Source of the DNA: Nocardia exalbida NBRC 100660
Lineage (GTDB): Bacteria > Actinomycetota > Actinomycetes > Mycobacteriales > Mycobacteriaceae
NCBI RefSeq assembly: GCF_000308575.1
Contig: NZ_BAFZ01000041.1
Location: 124,001 to 188,000 of the forward strand
Direction: 5' to 3'
DNA: 64,000 bases
Shown here: positions 39,219-46,255 of the stretch, piece after piece
Numbering within the stretch: the stretch's first letter is position 1
How the letters are laid out: each line of letters begins with the position of its first letter
Position numbers and translations under genes: made by a program
Notes under the pieces: generated by a model
What the model was told of the DNA's origin: nothing
What the model saw: the letters and a program-made list of their open reading frames with translations, nothing else
The model's database searches: none

Positions 39219-40034
39219 TCACGCCTTCGCCGCGGCCGCCCCGCGCAGCACGGCCGCGGTGAAATCATCCAAGGGATAGAACAATTCGATGGCCAGCTCC
39301 GACAGCGTCACATCGGCGGGTGCGCCGAAGGTGGCCATCGTGCTGAACATCGACAGTTCACCGGCCGGAGTGCGGATCCGGATCGGCACCTCGAACGGGC
39401 CGGGCGGTGCGCCTGCCTCCGCTTCCGGCCCGTCGATTCCGGCCGGCTCGGGATAGGCCGCCACCTCGTCGTGAAGCGCGGCCAGTTCCGCGTCGCCGCT
39501 CGCGCTGACCTGCCTGCCGAGCCGCTCCAGGAAAAGGGCACGGACCTGGGCGAGGTTGGCCAACCGGCCCGTGAGCCCGTCGGGGTGCAGCACCAGCCGG
39601 TAGACGTTGAGCCGCGGCGCCCGCACGTGTTCGGGAACGCCGTCCATCAGCACGCTCATCGCCGCGTTGCCCGTCACCACATTCCACAGCCGATCGATGA
39701 CCACCGCCGGGTACGGTTCGTGCGCCGTCAGCATGGTGTTCAGCGCGGTGCGGACCGACGCGAGGTGGGCGTCGTCGAAACCGCTCTCCGGGTAAGCGGG
39801 GGCGAAACCGGCTGCCACCAGCAGCGTGTTGCGTTCGCGCAGCGGCACCTCCAGCGCGTCGCACAGCCGCAGCACCATCGCCCGGCTGGGCGCGGCCCGG
39901 CCGGTCTCCAGGTACGACAGGTGACGTGCCGAACTGTCCGCGGCCAGCGCCAGATCGAGTTGGCTCAGCCTGCGCCGTTGCCGCCATTCACGGAGCAGGA
40001 TGCCCGCTCTCGATGGTGCCCGCACCGCTGTCAT
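39219..40034 (-). CDS. XRE-family regulator with MmyB-like ligand domain
   Basis: A 271-residue regulator. The N-terminal helix-turn-helix (LREWRQRRRLSQLDLALAAD, SSARHLSYLETGRAAPSRAM) is of the XRE type. The remaining 180 residues match the MmyB-like ligand-binding fold seen in many actinobacterial regulators (VIDRLWNVVTGNAAMSVLMD, RIRTPAGELSMFSTMATFG). Its stop lies only eight bases beyond the convergent NRPS stop. Its start faces a small membrane-protein gene across a 112-bp gap containing a clean palindrome. Regulation of that divergent gene and itself is more likely than of the NRPS. Confidence 0.9.
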   Translation of the reverse strand: MTAVRAPSRAGILLREWRQRRRLSQLDLALAADSSARHLSYLETGRAAPSRAMVLRLCDALEVPLRERNTLLVAAGFAPAYPESGFDDAHLASVRTALNTMLTAHEPYPAVVIDRLWNVVTGNAAMSVLMDGVPEHVRAPRLNVYRLVLHPDGLTGRLANLAQVRALFLERLGRQVSASGDAELAALHDEVAAYPEPAGIDGPEAEAGAPPGPFEVPIRIRTPAGELSMFSTMATFGAPADVTLSELAIELFYPLDDFTAAVLRGAAAAKA

Positions 40035-40069
40035 TCGACCAGCTAAGCATTCGATCGTGCGGTACGGCC

Positions 40070-40086
40070 ATGACCTCCGAGGTCAT
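40070..40086. promoter_or_regulatory. Palindromic operator candidate for the XRE regulator
   Basis: Inverted repeat ATGACCT-CCG-AGGTCAT, with 7-bp arms and a 3-bp spacer. It lies 36 bp upstream of the XRE regulator start and 61 bp before the divergent membrane-protein gene. Position and symmetry fit a dimeric helix-turn-helix protein. Binding by this regulator is inferred from proximity alone. Confidence 0.6.
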
Positions 40087-40146
40087 TGCGACGCCGACCT
40101 CCGGACAGCAGGGTTGGCGGCGGGAGCCGATAGGCCCGCCGGATCG

Positions 40147-40572
40147 ATGAACGGAGTGCGATATGAGACCTGCCACCCTGGCCCGCCGCGAGGGGAGCGC
40201 CCCGCGTTCCTGCGAACCGCGCTGCGCGTGGACGGCTGGAGCACCGGGATCTTCGGTGGGGTGCTGCTGGCCGGAGCAGGAGTGCTGCGCGACCCGCTCG
40301 GGCTGGCGGTCGGCTGGAGCATCGCGTTCGGAGTGGTCATGGTCGGCGGCGCGCTCGCACTGCTGACGCTCGCACGACGTCCCGTGGTGTCCGCGCGCCA
40401 CGCGCAGGCGGTCGTCGCGGTCAACGCGTTGTCGGCGGTGGGGATGATCGGACTGGCGGGTGCGAATGTCCTCGCGCTGACCGGTCCGGGCGTAGCTTTC
40501 CTGCTCGTCGGCGCGGCAGCGGTCGCGATCTTCGCCGGACTGGAAGCCGCCGGGCTGCGCAGGCTCGGGTGA
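40147..40572 (+). CDS. Small polytopic membrane protein
   Basis: A 141-residue hydrophobic protein of unknown function. After a basic N-terminal 30 residues, four hydrophobic segments follow: TGIFGGVLLAGAGVL, LGLAVGWSIAFGVVMVGGAL, AQAVVAVNALSAVGMIGLAG and VAFLLVGAAAVAIFAGLEAA. The arrangement resembles small integral membrane proteins found beside MmyB-type regulators. The ATG at 40147 follows no strong ribosome site. It is divergent from the XRE regulator and probably under its control. No transport motif is visible. Confidence 0.72.
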   Translation: MNGVRYETCHPGPPRGERPAFLRTALRVDGWSTGIFGGVLLAGAGVLRDPLGLAVGWSIAFGVVMVGGALALLTLARRPVVSARHAQAVVAVNALSAVGMIGLAGANVLALTGPGVAFLLVGAAAVAIFAGLEAAGLRRLG

Positions 40573-40642
40573 GCGGGCAGTCTGCGTCCTCGACGGCTCA
40601 TCGGAATTCCGTTGTGCCCGACTCCGCCCACGGGGTAGAGAC

Positions 40643-41236
40643 ATGCGGATGGACGTCTCTATGCCCGAGATCCGATTGCTCGTGCCCGATGACTGGGCGG
40701 TATTCCGGCGTATCAGGCTCGCGACGCTGACCGACGCGCCGCAGTTCTTCGGTAGCACCCTCGCCGAGGCCCAGGCCCGGACCGAGAGCGACTGGCGGCG
40801 CGCGCTGTCGGATCGAGCGCAGTTCCTGGCCCGGTGGGACGGCACCGAAGTGGGGACCGTCGCGGGCATGCCCGACCCGGAACGCGGCGGGGTGCACCTG
40901 ATCTCGATGTGGGTGGCGCCGTCGGCGCGGGGGACCGGGGTGTCCGACCGGCTGGTGCGCGCGGTGCTCGACTGGGCGGTCGAGGGCGGGCACGACGTCG
41001 TCCACTTGGAGTTCGCCGAGCACAATGCCTTCGCCGAGCGGCTGTATCTGCGCAACGGCTTCGTGCGGACCGGGGGCAGCGGGCCGGTCGCCCCGGGCGA
41101 TCCGCGCCGGGAATTCGAGATGGCCTGGCGGCCGCCCACGCCCGGTTTGCCCGCCCACCCGCAGGGTATCCGGGCCGCGACGGCATCCGAGACATCCGTC
41201 CCGCACCGCGACGCCGAGCACAGGAGGCAGCCATGA
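40643..41236 (+). CDS. GNAT-family N-acetyltransferase
   Basis: A 197-residue acetyltransferase of the GNAT fold. The N-terminal strand and helix (IRLLVPDDWAVFRRIRLATL, DAPQFFGSTLAEAQ) lead to the acetyl-CoA-binding segment SMWVAPSARGTGVSDRLVRA, followed by HLEFAEHNAFAERLYLRNGF. All are typical of small-molecule or protein N-acetyltransferases that act on amines. The last 35 residues are a Pro/Ala-rich tail outside the fold. Start candidates are ATG 40643, 40649 and 40661; the first is used. Its stop overlaps the start of the repeat-protein gene (ATGA), so the two are translationally coupled, which ties the acetyltransferase to that protein. Confidence 0.87.
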   Translation: MRMDVSMPEIRLLVPDDWAVFRRIRLATLTDAPQFFGSTLAEAQARTESDWRRALSDRAQFLARWDGTEVGTVAGMPDPERGGVHLISMWVAPSARGTGVSDRLVRAVLDWAVEGGHDVVHLEFAEHNAFAERLYLRNGFVRTGGSGPVAPGDPRREFEMAWRPPTPGLPAHPQGIRAATASETSVPHRDAEHRRQP

Positions 41237-42186
41237 CCGATCGCAATTCCGCGGACAAGGGGACCGACGACGTGCGGGGCGCCGGTGGTGTGCCTGCCGA
41301 AACCGGGCAGCCGTCCAAGGGCGCGGCGGTGCGCGGCGGAGCCTCCGGAGCGGACCGGGATGCGGAGCCGGGCGCCGCACAGCGTCCCGCGAACACGTCC
41401 GGCGAGTCACGCGGTGACGTTGCGGAGGTGCGGAAGGCCGAGTCGGATACGCGTAGCGCGGCTGCCGGGGCGGGAGGCGAGACCGAGTCGGTGAGTTCGG
41501 CCCAGGTTTCGGAGAACGCGTCTGCGGAGGCGGGCGGCGCTGCTGGTTCGGCGGAGAAGTCGGAGACGGCGGCCTCGGCACGGATCTCGAAGGATGCGGC
41601 TGCGCAGGCGGTTGGTGCCGCCGACGTGGCGGGAGAGCCGGAGACGGTGACTTCGCGGTTGTCGGAGGGCCGGTCAGCGGAGGCCGGTGGCGCCGGTGCG
41701 GGCGGAAGGACAGAGTCGGCGAGTTCGGCTCAGGTCTCGGAGGGCGCGTCCGCGCAGGCGGGTGGTACCGCCGGCGCGGGAGGGAAGACGGAGTCGGTGA
41801 GTTCGGCTCAGGTCTCGGAGGATGTGCCCGCGACGGCAGGCGCTGCCGACGCTACGGGGAAACCGGAGACGGTGGCCTCGGCGCAGGCACCGGAAGGCGC
41901 GGGCGCGACAGGGAACGCGGATCCGGAAGCCGTGCGGCATTCGGCCGCGGAGGGCAGCCCGAAGGAAACACCGATATACGAGTCGGTTCGCCGCGCCGCC
42001 GAACGCGCCGAGCAGGTCCAGGCGGACGCCGCCACCGCCGCCGAACGCGGCGCCGCGGGAATCCCCGGACCGGTGAGCGGCCCCGGCCGTACGCTTCTGG
42101 AAATGCTTCGCGACAAGCCCATCCTCGCCGCGATCCCGGCGTCCACCCTCGCGTTCATCCTCTGGCGCGCGTTCCACCGGCGCTGA
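41233..42186 (+). CDS. Low-complexity tandem-repeat protein with C-terminal membrane anchor
   Basis: A 317-residue protein of unknown function. Residues 1-80 are polar and disordered-looking. Residues 81-228 consist of about six degenerate repeats of 22-27 residues, with a consensus near GKTESVSSAQVSEGASAQAGG. After a charged helical segment (YESVRRAAERAEQVQADAAT) the chain ends with one hydrophobic helix, PILAAIPASTLAFILWRAF, and RR. With no signal peptide and a single C-terminal helix it looks tail-anchored, with the repeats in the cytoplasm. The ATG start overlaps the GNAT stop. Repeat residues are rich in Ala, Ser, Glu and Gly and contain few hydrophobic residues. Confidence 0.78.
   Translation: MTDRNSADKGTDDVRGAGGVPAETGQPSKGAAVRGGASGADRDAEPGAAQRPANTSGESRGDVAEVRKAESDTRSAAAGAGGETESVSSAQVSENASAEAGGAAGSAEKSETAASARISKDAAAQAVGAADVAGEPETVTSRLSEGRSAEAGGAGAGGRTESASSAQVSEGASAQAGGTAGAGGKTESVSSAQVSEDVPATAGAADATGKPETVASAQAPEGAGATGNADPEAVRHSAAEGSPKETPIYESVRRAAERAEQVQADAATAAERGAAGIPGPVSGPGRTLLEMLRDKPILAAIPASTLAFILWRAFHRR
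41473..41916 (+). repeat. Degenerate in-frame tandem repeat, about 78 bp period
   Basis: About six imperfect units encoding 22-27 residues each, best seen where ACGGAGTCGGTGAGTTCGGC-type sequence recurs (from about 41486, 41714 and 41792). Units 1, 4 and 5 are the most alike; units 2, 3 and 6 have diverged. The array is wholly inside the coding region and keeps the frame. Confidence 0.75.
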
Positions 42187-42192
42187 CCCGGT

Positions 42193-42663
42193 TCACACGC
42201 GCCGTCTATAGACCTGCCGGGATCCACCCTCCGGCCCTGGAGCGGCCTCCTCCGCGGGGTGGAAACCCAACTTCTCGTAGAACGCGCGCGCACCGCCGAC
42301 GACCCCACCGGGGTGATCGGGCCCGAAGGTGACCACTTCCAGCGTCCCCGGGGCGGGCACGTACCGGCGAACCGCGTCCGCGATGAGCGCCCGGCCGATG
42401 CCGTGCCCGCGAGCCTGTTCCGCGACGACCAGCCAGCGCACCCGGTAGACCGGCGGGTTCGACCCGAACAGGATGCCGCCGAGCACCTCCGCCCCCGCGG
42501 ACCGAGCGACGAGCGCCGTCCCGCGCCCGATGTGCCGCAGCACGGTGGCACGAAACTCGGCATCCTCGGCGGACGCCCCGAACCAGTGCTCGACCTGCCC
42601 CGCCAGTTCGAGAAAACCGGCGAGGTCGTCCTCTCGCGCAAGCCTGACAATCATCCGCGCCAT
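42193..42663 (-). CDS. GNAT-family N-acetyltransferase
   Basis: A 156-residue acetyltransferase. The N-terminal part (IVRLAREDDLAGFLELAGQV) precedes the acetyl-CoA loop WLVVAEQARGHGIGRALIAD with the Q/R-x-x-G-x-G/A signature. The C-terminal GGARAFYEKLGFHPAEE contains the usual Tyr near the active site. The ATG at 42663 (MARMIVRL) has a second in-frame ATG three codons later. It is convergent with the repeat-protein gene, six bases apart, and followed upstream by the NUDIX gene on the same strand. Substrate unknown. Confidence 0.88.
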   Translation of the reverse strand: MARMIVRLAREDDLAGFLELAGQVEHWFGASAEDAEFRATVLRHIGRGTALVARSAGAEVLGGILFGSNPPVYRVRWLVVAEQARGHGIGRALIADAVRRYVPAPGTLEVVTFGPDHPGGVVGGARAFYEKLGFHPAEEAAPGPEGGSRQVYRRRV

Positions 42664-42702
42664 CGTGACAGCATCGGTCGGCCGCGTCGACTCGAAGCGA
42701 CC

Positions 42703-43272
42703 TCAGCTTGCGGTGGCTCGCAGAGCGGTGTCCAGTTTGGCGAGGAAACGCGCGAAGTGGGGATCGGTGTCGGAGAGGTCGAAACCGGCTACGTCCCACC
42801 AATGTTCACCGTCGAACTCACGCGGGTCGAGGGCGTGGCCGCGGGCGCGGTCGCCGCGGATCACGTACCAGAGGCTGACGTCTTCGTGCGCGTCGGAGCC
42901 GACGGTGGTGGTGACGGTGAGGAACAGCGGGTCGGGCCCGACGACGTCGAACCGTGCCTCGACGCCGATCTCCTCGGCCGCTTCCCGCCGCGCCGCGTCG
43001 AGCGGATGCTCGCCGGGATCGACGTGCCCTCCGGTCGGCAGCCAGAGCCCGGCGAGGCGATGCCTGCCGAGCAGCACGGCCCGCGCCACCGGATCGACCA
43101 GCACGGCATAGGCGACCAGGTGTCGCGGCGGCGTGGCCGGTTTGGCCCGCCGGAAGATGTCGTCGGTCGACGCGAGCCAATCCAGCGTCGTGTCGACGTG
43201 CTGCCGCTCGAGCTCGTCGAGCGGCGTGATCCGCTGCACGACATCGGCGACCACGGCGGTGGCGGAGTGCAT
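42703..43272 (-). CDS. NUDIX hydrolase
   Basis: A 189-residue NUDIX-fold pyrophosphohydrolase. The Nudix box starts at GGHVDPGEHPLDAARREAAE and continues EIGV, with Mg-binding glutamates in REAAEE. The ahead segment AVLLGRHRLAGLWLPTGGHV and the later SLWYVIRGDRARGHALDPRE fit the MutT-like group. The ATG at 43272 (MHSATAVVADVVQRI) was preferred over the longer reading from 43428, which overlaps the next gene. Likely substrates are nucleoside diphosphate derivatives, not specified by sequence. Confidence 0.88.
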   Translation of the reverse strand: MHSATAVVADVVQRITPLDELERQHVDTTLDWLASTDDIFRRAKPATPPRHLVAYAVLVDPVARAVLLGRHRLAGLWLPTGGHVDPGEHPLDAARREAAEEIGVEARFDVVGPDPLFLTVTTTVGSDAHEDVSLWYVIRGDRARGHALDPREFDGEHWWDVAGFDLSDTDPHFARFLAKLDTALRATAS

Positions 43273-43304
43273 GGCAGGGACTGTAGCGCCGGGCACCGAC
43301 AGCT

Positions 43305-43592
43305 TCAGCCGTCCAGTACCACGGGTTTGAGCCGGGTGGTGTACGTCGCGGCGCGGTCGAGCGCGTCGGCGGCCGCGGCGAGTTCGAGCAGCGCTTCCTC
43401 GAACACCTCGCGCGCGCCCGCGACACAATAGCCGGGGGTGGTGAGCGCGCCGACCCCGTCGGTATCGATCAGCAGCCCGGAATCCGGCAGCGCGCCGTAA
43501 TCATCGGCCAACGCGGCGAGGTCACGCCGCAACTCGCGTACCCGGTGCAGCAAGCGGCCGCGCCGTTCCTCCAGGATCAATGGATCGATCAT
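43305..43592 (-). CDS. Small hypothetical protein (95 aa)
   Basis: A 95-residue protein with charged N-terminal helices (LEERRGRLLHRVRELRRDLA) and a small middle region with Gly/Thr (LIDTDGVGALTTPGYCVAGA). A C-terminal helix follows (EVFEEALLELAAAADALDRA). No domain recognised; it looks like a compact helical cytoplasmic protein. It is on the same strand as the NUDIX gene, 32 bp upstream of that gene's start, and may be co-transcribed. The reading frame is supported by coding-like composition and an ATG at 43592. Confidence 0.65.
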   Translation of the reverse strand: MIDPLILEERRGRLLHRVRELRRDLAALADDYGALPDSGLLIDTDGVGALTTPGYCVAGAREVFEEALLELAAAADALDRAATYTTRLKPVVLDG

Positions 43593-43685
43593 CGGTGCCT
43601 CGTTCCGATCGACGCGTGTTCACCCGCAATCTACCGAGCGCGGCTGTTCTCGTGCGGCCCGGCGCACGGCCGGGCCGCGGGCGAT

Positions 43686-44573
43686 TCACGGTCGCAGTAC
43701 CGACACCAGGAATTCGGTCTGGTCGTACACGGTCTTCTCGAAGACCTCGTCGAAATAGATATCGAAATGTCCTGCGGGATATCGCTTCACCACCGCGTGC
43801 TTGGTTCGTTCGGCGGCGCGCAGCGCCGATTTCACCGGCGCGACGGAGTCGTCGTCGCACAGGGCGTACAGCACCGGCATCTTCAGCGCCTTCGCGCGTC
43901 GCCCCGGCGCGTCGAACAGTGCGGAGAATGCGACGCGCGCGGCCACTTTCGGCTCGTAGGTCTCGCTCTCGTCGGTCAGCCTGCGGAAGCCGTCCGGCAC
44001 GTCGGGCGCGCTCATCAGCGCCGCGGCCCGCTTGCGCCCGGCGAGCCGGATGCGGACCGGCTTACGCTGGATCGGCCCGAGCAGCAGGTCGACGGCCGCG
44101 ATGGTGGAGACCTTGATCAGGCTGATCGGCCCCTTCGCCAGCGCCGAGGACAGTCCGCTGGTGAACGGCACCTGCGCGACCACGGCAGCGATGTAGGCGT
44201 CGTCCGGCGCGACCGAGAGCACGTGCCCGCCGCCGAACGACGTGCCCCACAGCGCGATCCGGGTCGCGTCGATGCCGCGCAGCGTGCGCGCGTACGCGAT
44301 GGCGGCGTGCCAGTCTTCGCGTTGCCGCGCGATGCTCAGCAACTGGCGCGGCGTGCCCTGACTGGCGCCGAAATGCCGATAGTCGAATACCAGGACCGCC
44401 ATCCCCGCCGCTGCGAAACGCCGCGCGTACCGATCCAGTCCCATTTCCCGATTGGCCCCCAGGCCGTGTCCCATCACCACTAGCGGGCGGGGTTTGGGTG
44501 CGCCGTCCGGGCGATATAGCCACGCCGCGCACTGTTCGCTTCCGGATGGGAAGCCGACCTCGACACGTTCCAT
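43686..44573 (-). CDS. Alpha/beta hydrolase
   Basis: A 295-residue serine hydrolase. The oxyanion strand motif VVMGHGLGANREMGLDRYA and the nucleophile elbow GTSFGGGH (Ser in G-x-S-x-G) are clear. The acid lies in LYALCDDDSVAP and the histidine in YPAGHFDIYFDEVFE. The form resembles dienelactone-hydrolase-like and XynA-type acetyl esterase annotations seen in Nocardia. The start ATG 44573 lies about 30 bp from rnpB, which is transcribed the other way, so a divergent promoter is expected. No signal peptide. Confidence 0.88.
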   Translation of the reverse strand: MERVEVGFPSGSEQCAAWLYRPDGAPKPRPLVVMGHGLGANREMGLDRYARRFAAAGMAVLVFDYRHFGASQGTPRQLLSIARQREDWHAAIAYARTLRGIDATRIALWGTSFGGGHVLSVAPDDAYIAAVVAQVPFTSGLSSALAKGPISLIKVSTIAAVDLLLGPIQRKPVRIRLAGRKRAAALMSAPDVPDGFRRLTDESETYEPKVAARVAFSALFDAPGRRAKALKMPVLYALCDDDSVAPVKSALRAAERTKHAVVKRYPAGHFDIYFDEVFEKTVYDQTEFLVSVLRP

Positions 44574-44603
44574 GGCCACCAACCGTACCCAGTATCCTGG
44601 GAC

Positions 44604-45028
<425 letters not shown>

Positions 45029-45031
45029 GCC

Positions 45032-45061
45032 GGGCGTGCTTCACAAGTGCGAAGCACGCCC
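45032..45061. terminator. Terminator after rnpB, shared with the convergent lipoprotein gene
   Basis: Perfect 11-bp stem (45032-45042 with 45051-45061) and an 8-base loop, beginning four bases after the rnpB 3' end. The convergent minus-strand lipoprotein gene stops 14 bp beyond it, so it can serve both directions. Confidence 0.85.
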
Positions 45062-45074
45062 GCGCAGAGCAGGG

Positions 45075-45470
45075 TCAGCACATGAGCTTGGCCATTTGAT
45101 AGATCGCCTTGGCCTCTTCGGAGCTGGGCTGGGTGGCGCCGCCAGCGCGCTTGGTGATGTTCGCGACGACGTCGCCCTCCGATTTACCGGCTTTGATGTC
45201 CCCGCATGTCTCGGTCAGGATGCTCGCGATCTTCGCGTCGTCCTTGCCTTCGGACAGCTTGGGGAACGCGCCGCGGAAGCTGACGAGGAACGCGCCCGCC
45301 TTCACGCTGTCGACCTGCGCGGCGGCCTGCGTCGCCGTGGTCGTGGCCTGCGAGCCGGCATCGCCGGTCTTGTCGTCCCCGCAACCGGTGAGGAGCAGGG
45401 TGAGGAGGGTGGCGCCTGCCGCGAACGCGGCCGTGGTTCTGGCCGCGAGCGCGGCGGTAGTTCTGGTCAC
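45075..45470 (-). CDS. DUF732-like lipoprotein
   Basis: A 131-residue lipoprotein. The signal peptide carries two arginines and a hydrophobic core ending in LLLTGC, with Cys30 as lipidation site. The mature part has a Thr/Ala-rich linker and a small helical domain (AFLVSFRGAFPKLSEGKDDA, then ETCGDIKAGKSEGDVVANI, then AIYQMAKLMC). Two cysteines are placed as in DUF732, a family of small secreted mycobacterial proteins. Function unknown; exported to the cell envelope. A separate hairpin lies upstream, so it has its own promoter in 45471-45500 or reads through from further upstream. Confidence 0.82.
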   Translation of the reverse strand: MTRTTAALAARTTAAFAAGATLLTLLLTGCGDDKTGDAGSQATTTATQAAAQVDSVKAGAFLVSFRGAFPKLSEGKDDAKIASILTETCGDIKAGKSEGDVVANITKRAGGATQPSSEEAKAIYQMAKLMC

Positions 45471-45500
45471 GCAGCGGCATGCTAGCGGCCTGTAACGACC

Positions 45501-45531
45501 GTCGCCTCCCGTCAGGTGAACGGGAGGCGAC
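45501..45531 (-). terminator. Hairpin downstream of the 30-codon reading frame
   Basis: Perfect 12-bp stem (45501-45512 with 45520-45531) and a 7-base loop. On the minus strand it starts 27 bp after the stop of the small ORF at 45559. It lies just upstream of the DUF732 lipoprotein gene, so it separates two minus-strand transcripts. Confidence 0.7.
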
Positions 45532-45558
45532 GAGTAGTGGGAGAAAAGAATCGCGCGG

Positions 45559-45651
45559 TCAGATCGGGTTGATCACGAAAACCTGCGCCCAATAGGCGGC
45601 CTGCTCCGGGCCGAGCAGAGGCAACAGGTAGTCGAACAAAATCGATGACAT
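45559..45651 (-). CDS. Candidate small hydrophobic peptide gene (30 aa)
   Basis: Short ORF not long enough for usual gene callers. From ATG 45651 it encodes MSSILFDYLLPLLGPEQAAY followed by WAQVFVINPI and a TGA stop. GGGAG lies nine bases before the ATG, and a perfect 12-bp hairpin follows the stop. The peptide is hydrophobic with a central GPEQ turn, compatible with membrane association. No homologue is recalled. Coding is supported only by the ribosome site, the composition and the dedicated hairpin; a chance ORF or a degraded gene cannot be excluded. Confidence 0.45.
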   Translation of the reverse strand: MSSILFDYLLPLLGPEQAAYWAQVFVINPI

Positions 45652-45907
45652 AGGTATGGAGCTCCCAAATTGTCGACGTGCGGGACATTTCGAAGGCGCG
45701 GGCGAACGCGACGCCCGTCACGGCGGGCCACGTTAGCAGCGCGGGCGCGCTCGTGTCTCGGGGCGAGAAATTTTCCGCTGCCCGATTCGTACGGAACTGG
45801 CCCTGATCGTGATCGACGTCATAAAGTAGTCGCCGTTGGCAAGGCCCGGCGCAGGGCAGCACCGGGCCATTCATACTTCGATCGCGGGAAAGCAGGTCTC
45901 AACACAT

Positions 45908-46240
45908 ATGCGAGTAGTTCGCTCCATGGTCGCAGGCGCATTGGTCGCAGGCGCCGCTTCGATTTTCGCGGTGCTGGGTGCGGGTTCGGCAAGCGCCGTC
46001 GCGGTGACTCCACTGCAGGGTGGGGTTCAGGTCGACCTGAGTCCCGCCGACACGGTGTGGGTGCACCAGAACCACGTCGGCCTGGCTCTCGCCGGGTTGC
46101 CGCATCCGTCCGCCGCCTCCTTCGGCGAGGCGCTGGACGCCGCGGCCGGGGTCTCGTCCTCGGTGCCCGGTGGCCGGGTCACCTTCACCGTCTACGGTCC
46201 GTTCGATCAGTTGAACGGCACCATGCTGGCGCTCCAGTAG
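45908..46240 (+). CDS. Small secreted protein (110 aa)
   Basis: Predicted Sec-exported protein. The N-terminus MRVVRSMVAGALVAGAASIF continues AVLGAGSASA, a signal peptide with an Ala-x-Ala cleavage site after about residue 30. The mature 80 residues (VDLSPADTVWVHQNHVGLAL, GVSSSVPGGRVTFTVYGPFD) contain no cysteine and no catalytic motif. They look like a small beta-rich domain. An upstream extension to 45836 would precede the signal peptide and is rejected. The region before it (45652-45907) is non-coding and holds its promoter. The RNB gene starts 16 bp after the stop. Confidence 0.78.
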   Translation: MRVVRSMVAGALVAGAASIFAVLGAGSASAVAVTPLQGGVQVDLSPADTVWVHQNHVGLALAGLPHPSAASFGEALDAAAGVSSSVPGGRVTFTVYGPFDQLNGTMLALQ

Positions 46241-46255
46241 GACCGGCGCCTCAGC

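Noticed and set aside
41473..41916. CRISPR array suspected from the regular repeats
   Set aside because: Units are degenerate, contiguous, in frame and without unique spacers; they are protein repeats.
45512..45874. 120-codon minus-strand ORF over the small-peptide region
   Set aside because: No domain, mixed composition, and it runs through the 12-bp hairpin; the shorter 30-codon frame has better support.
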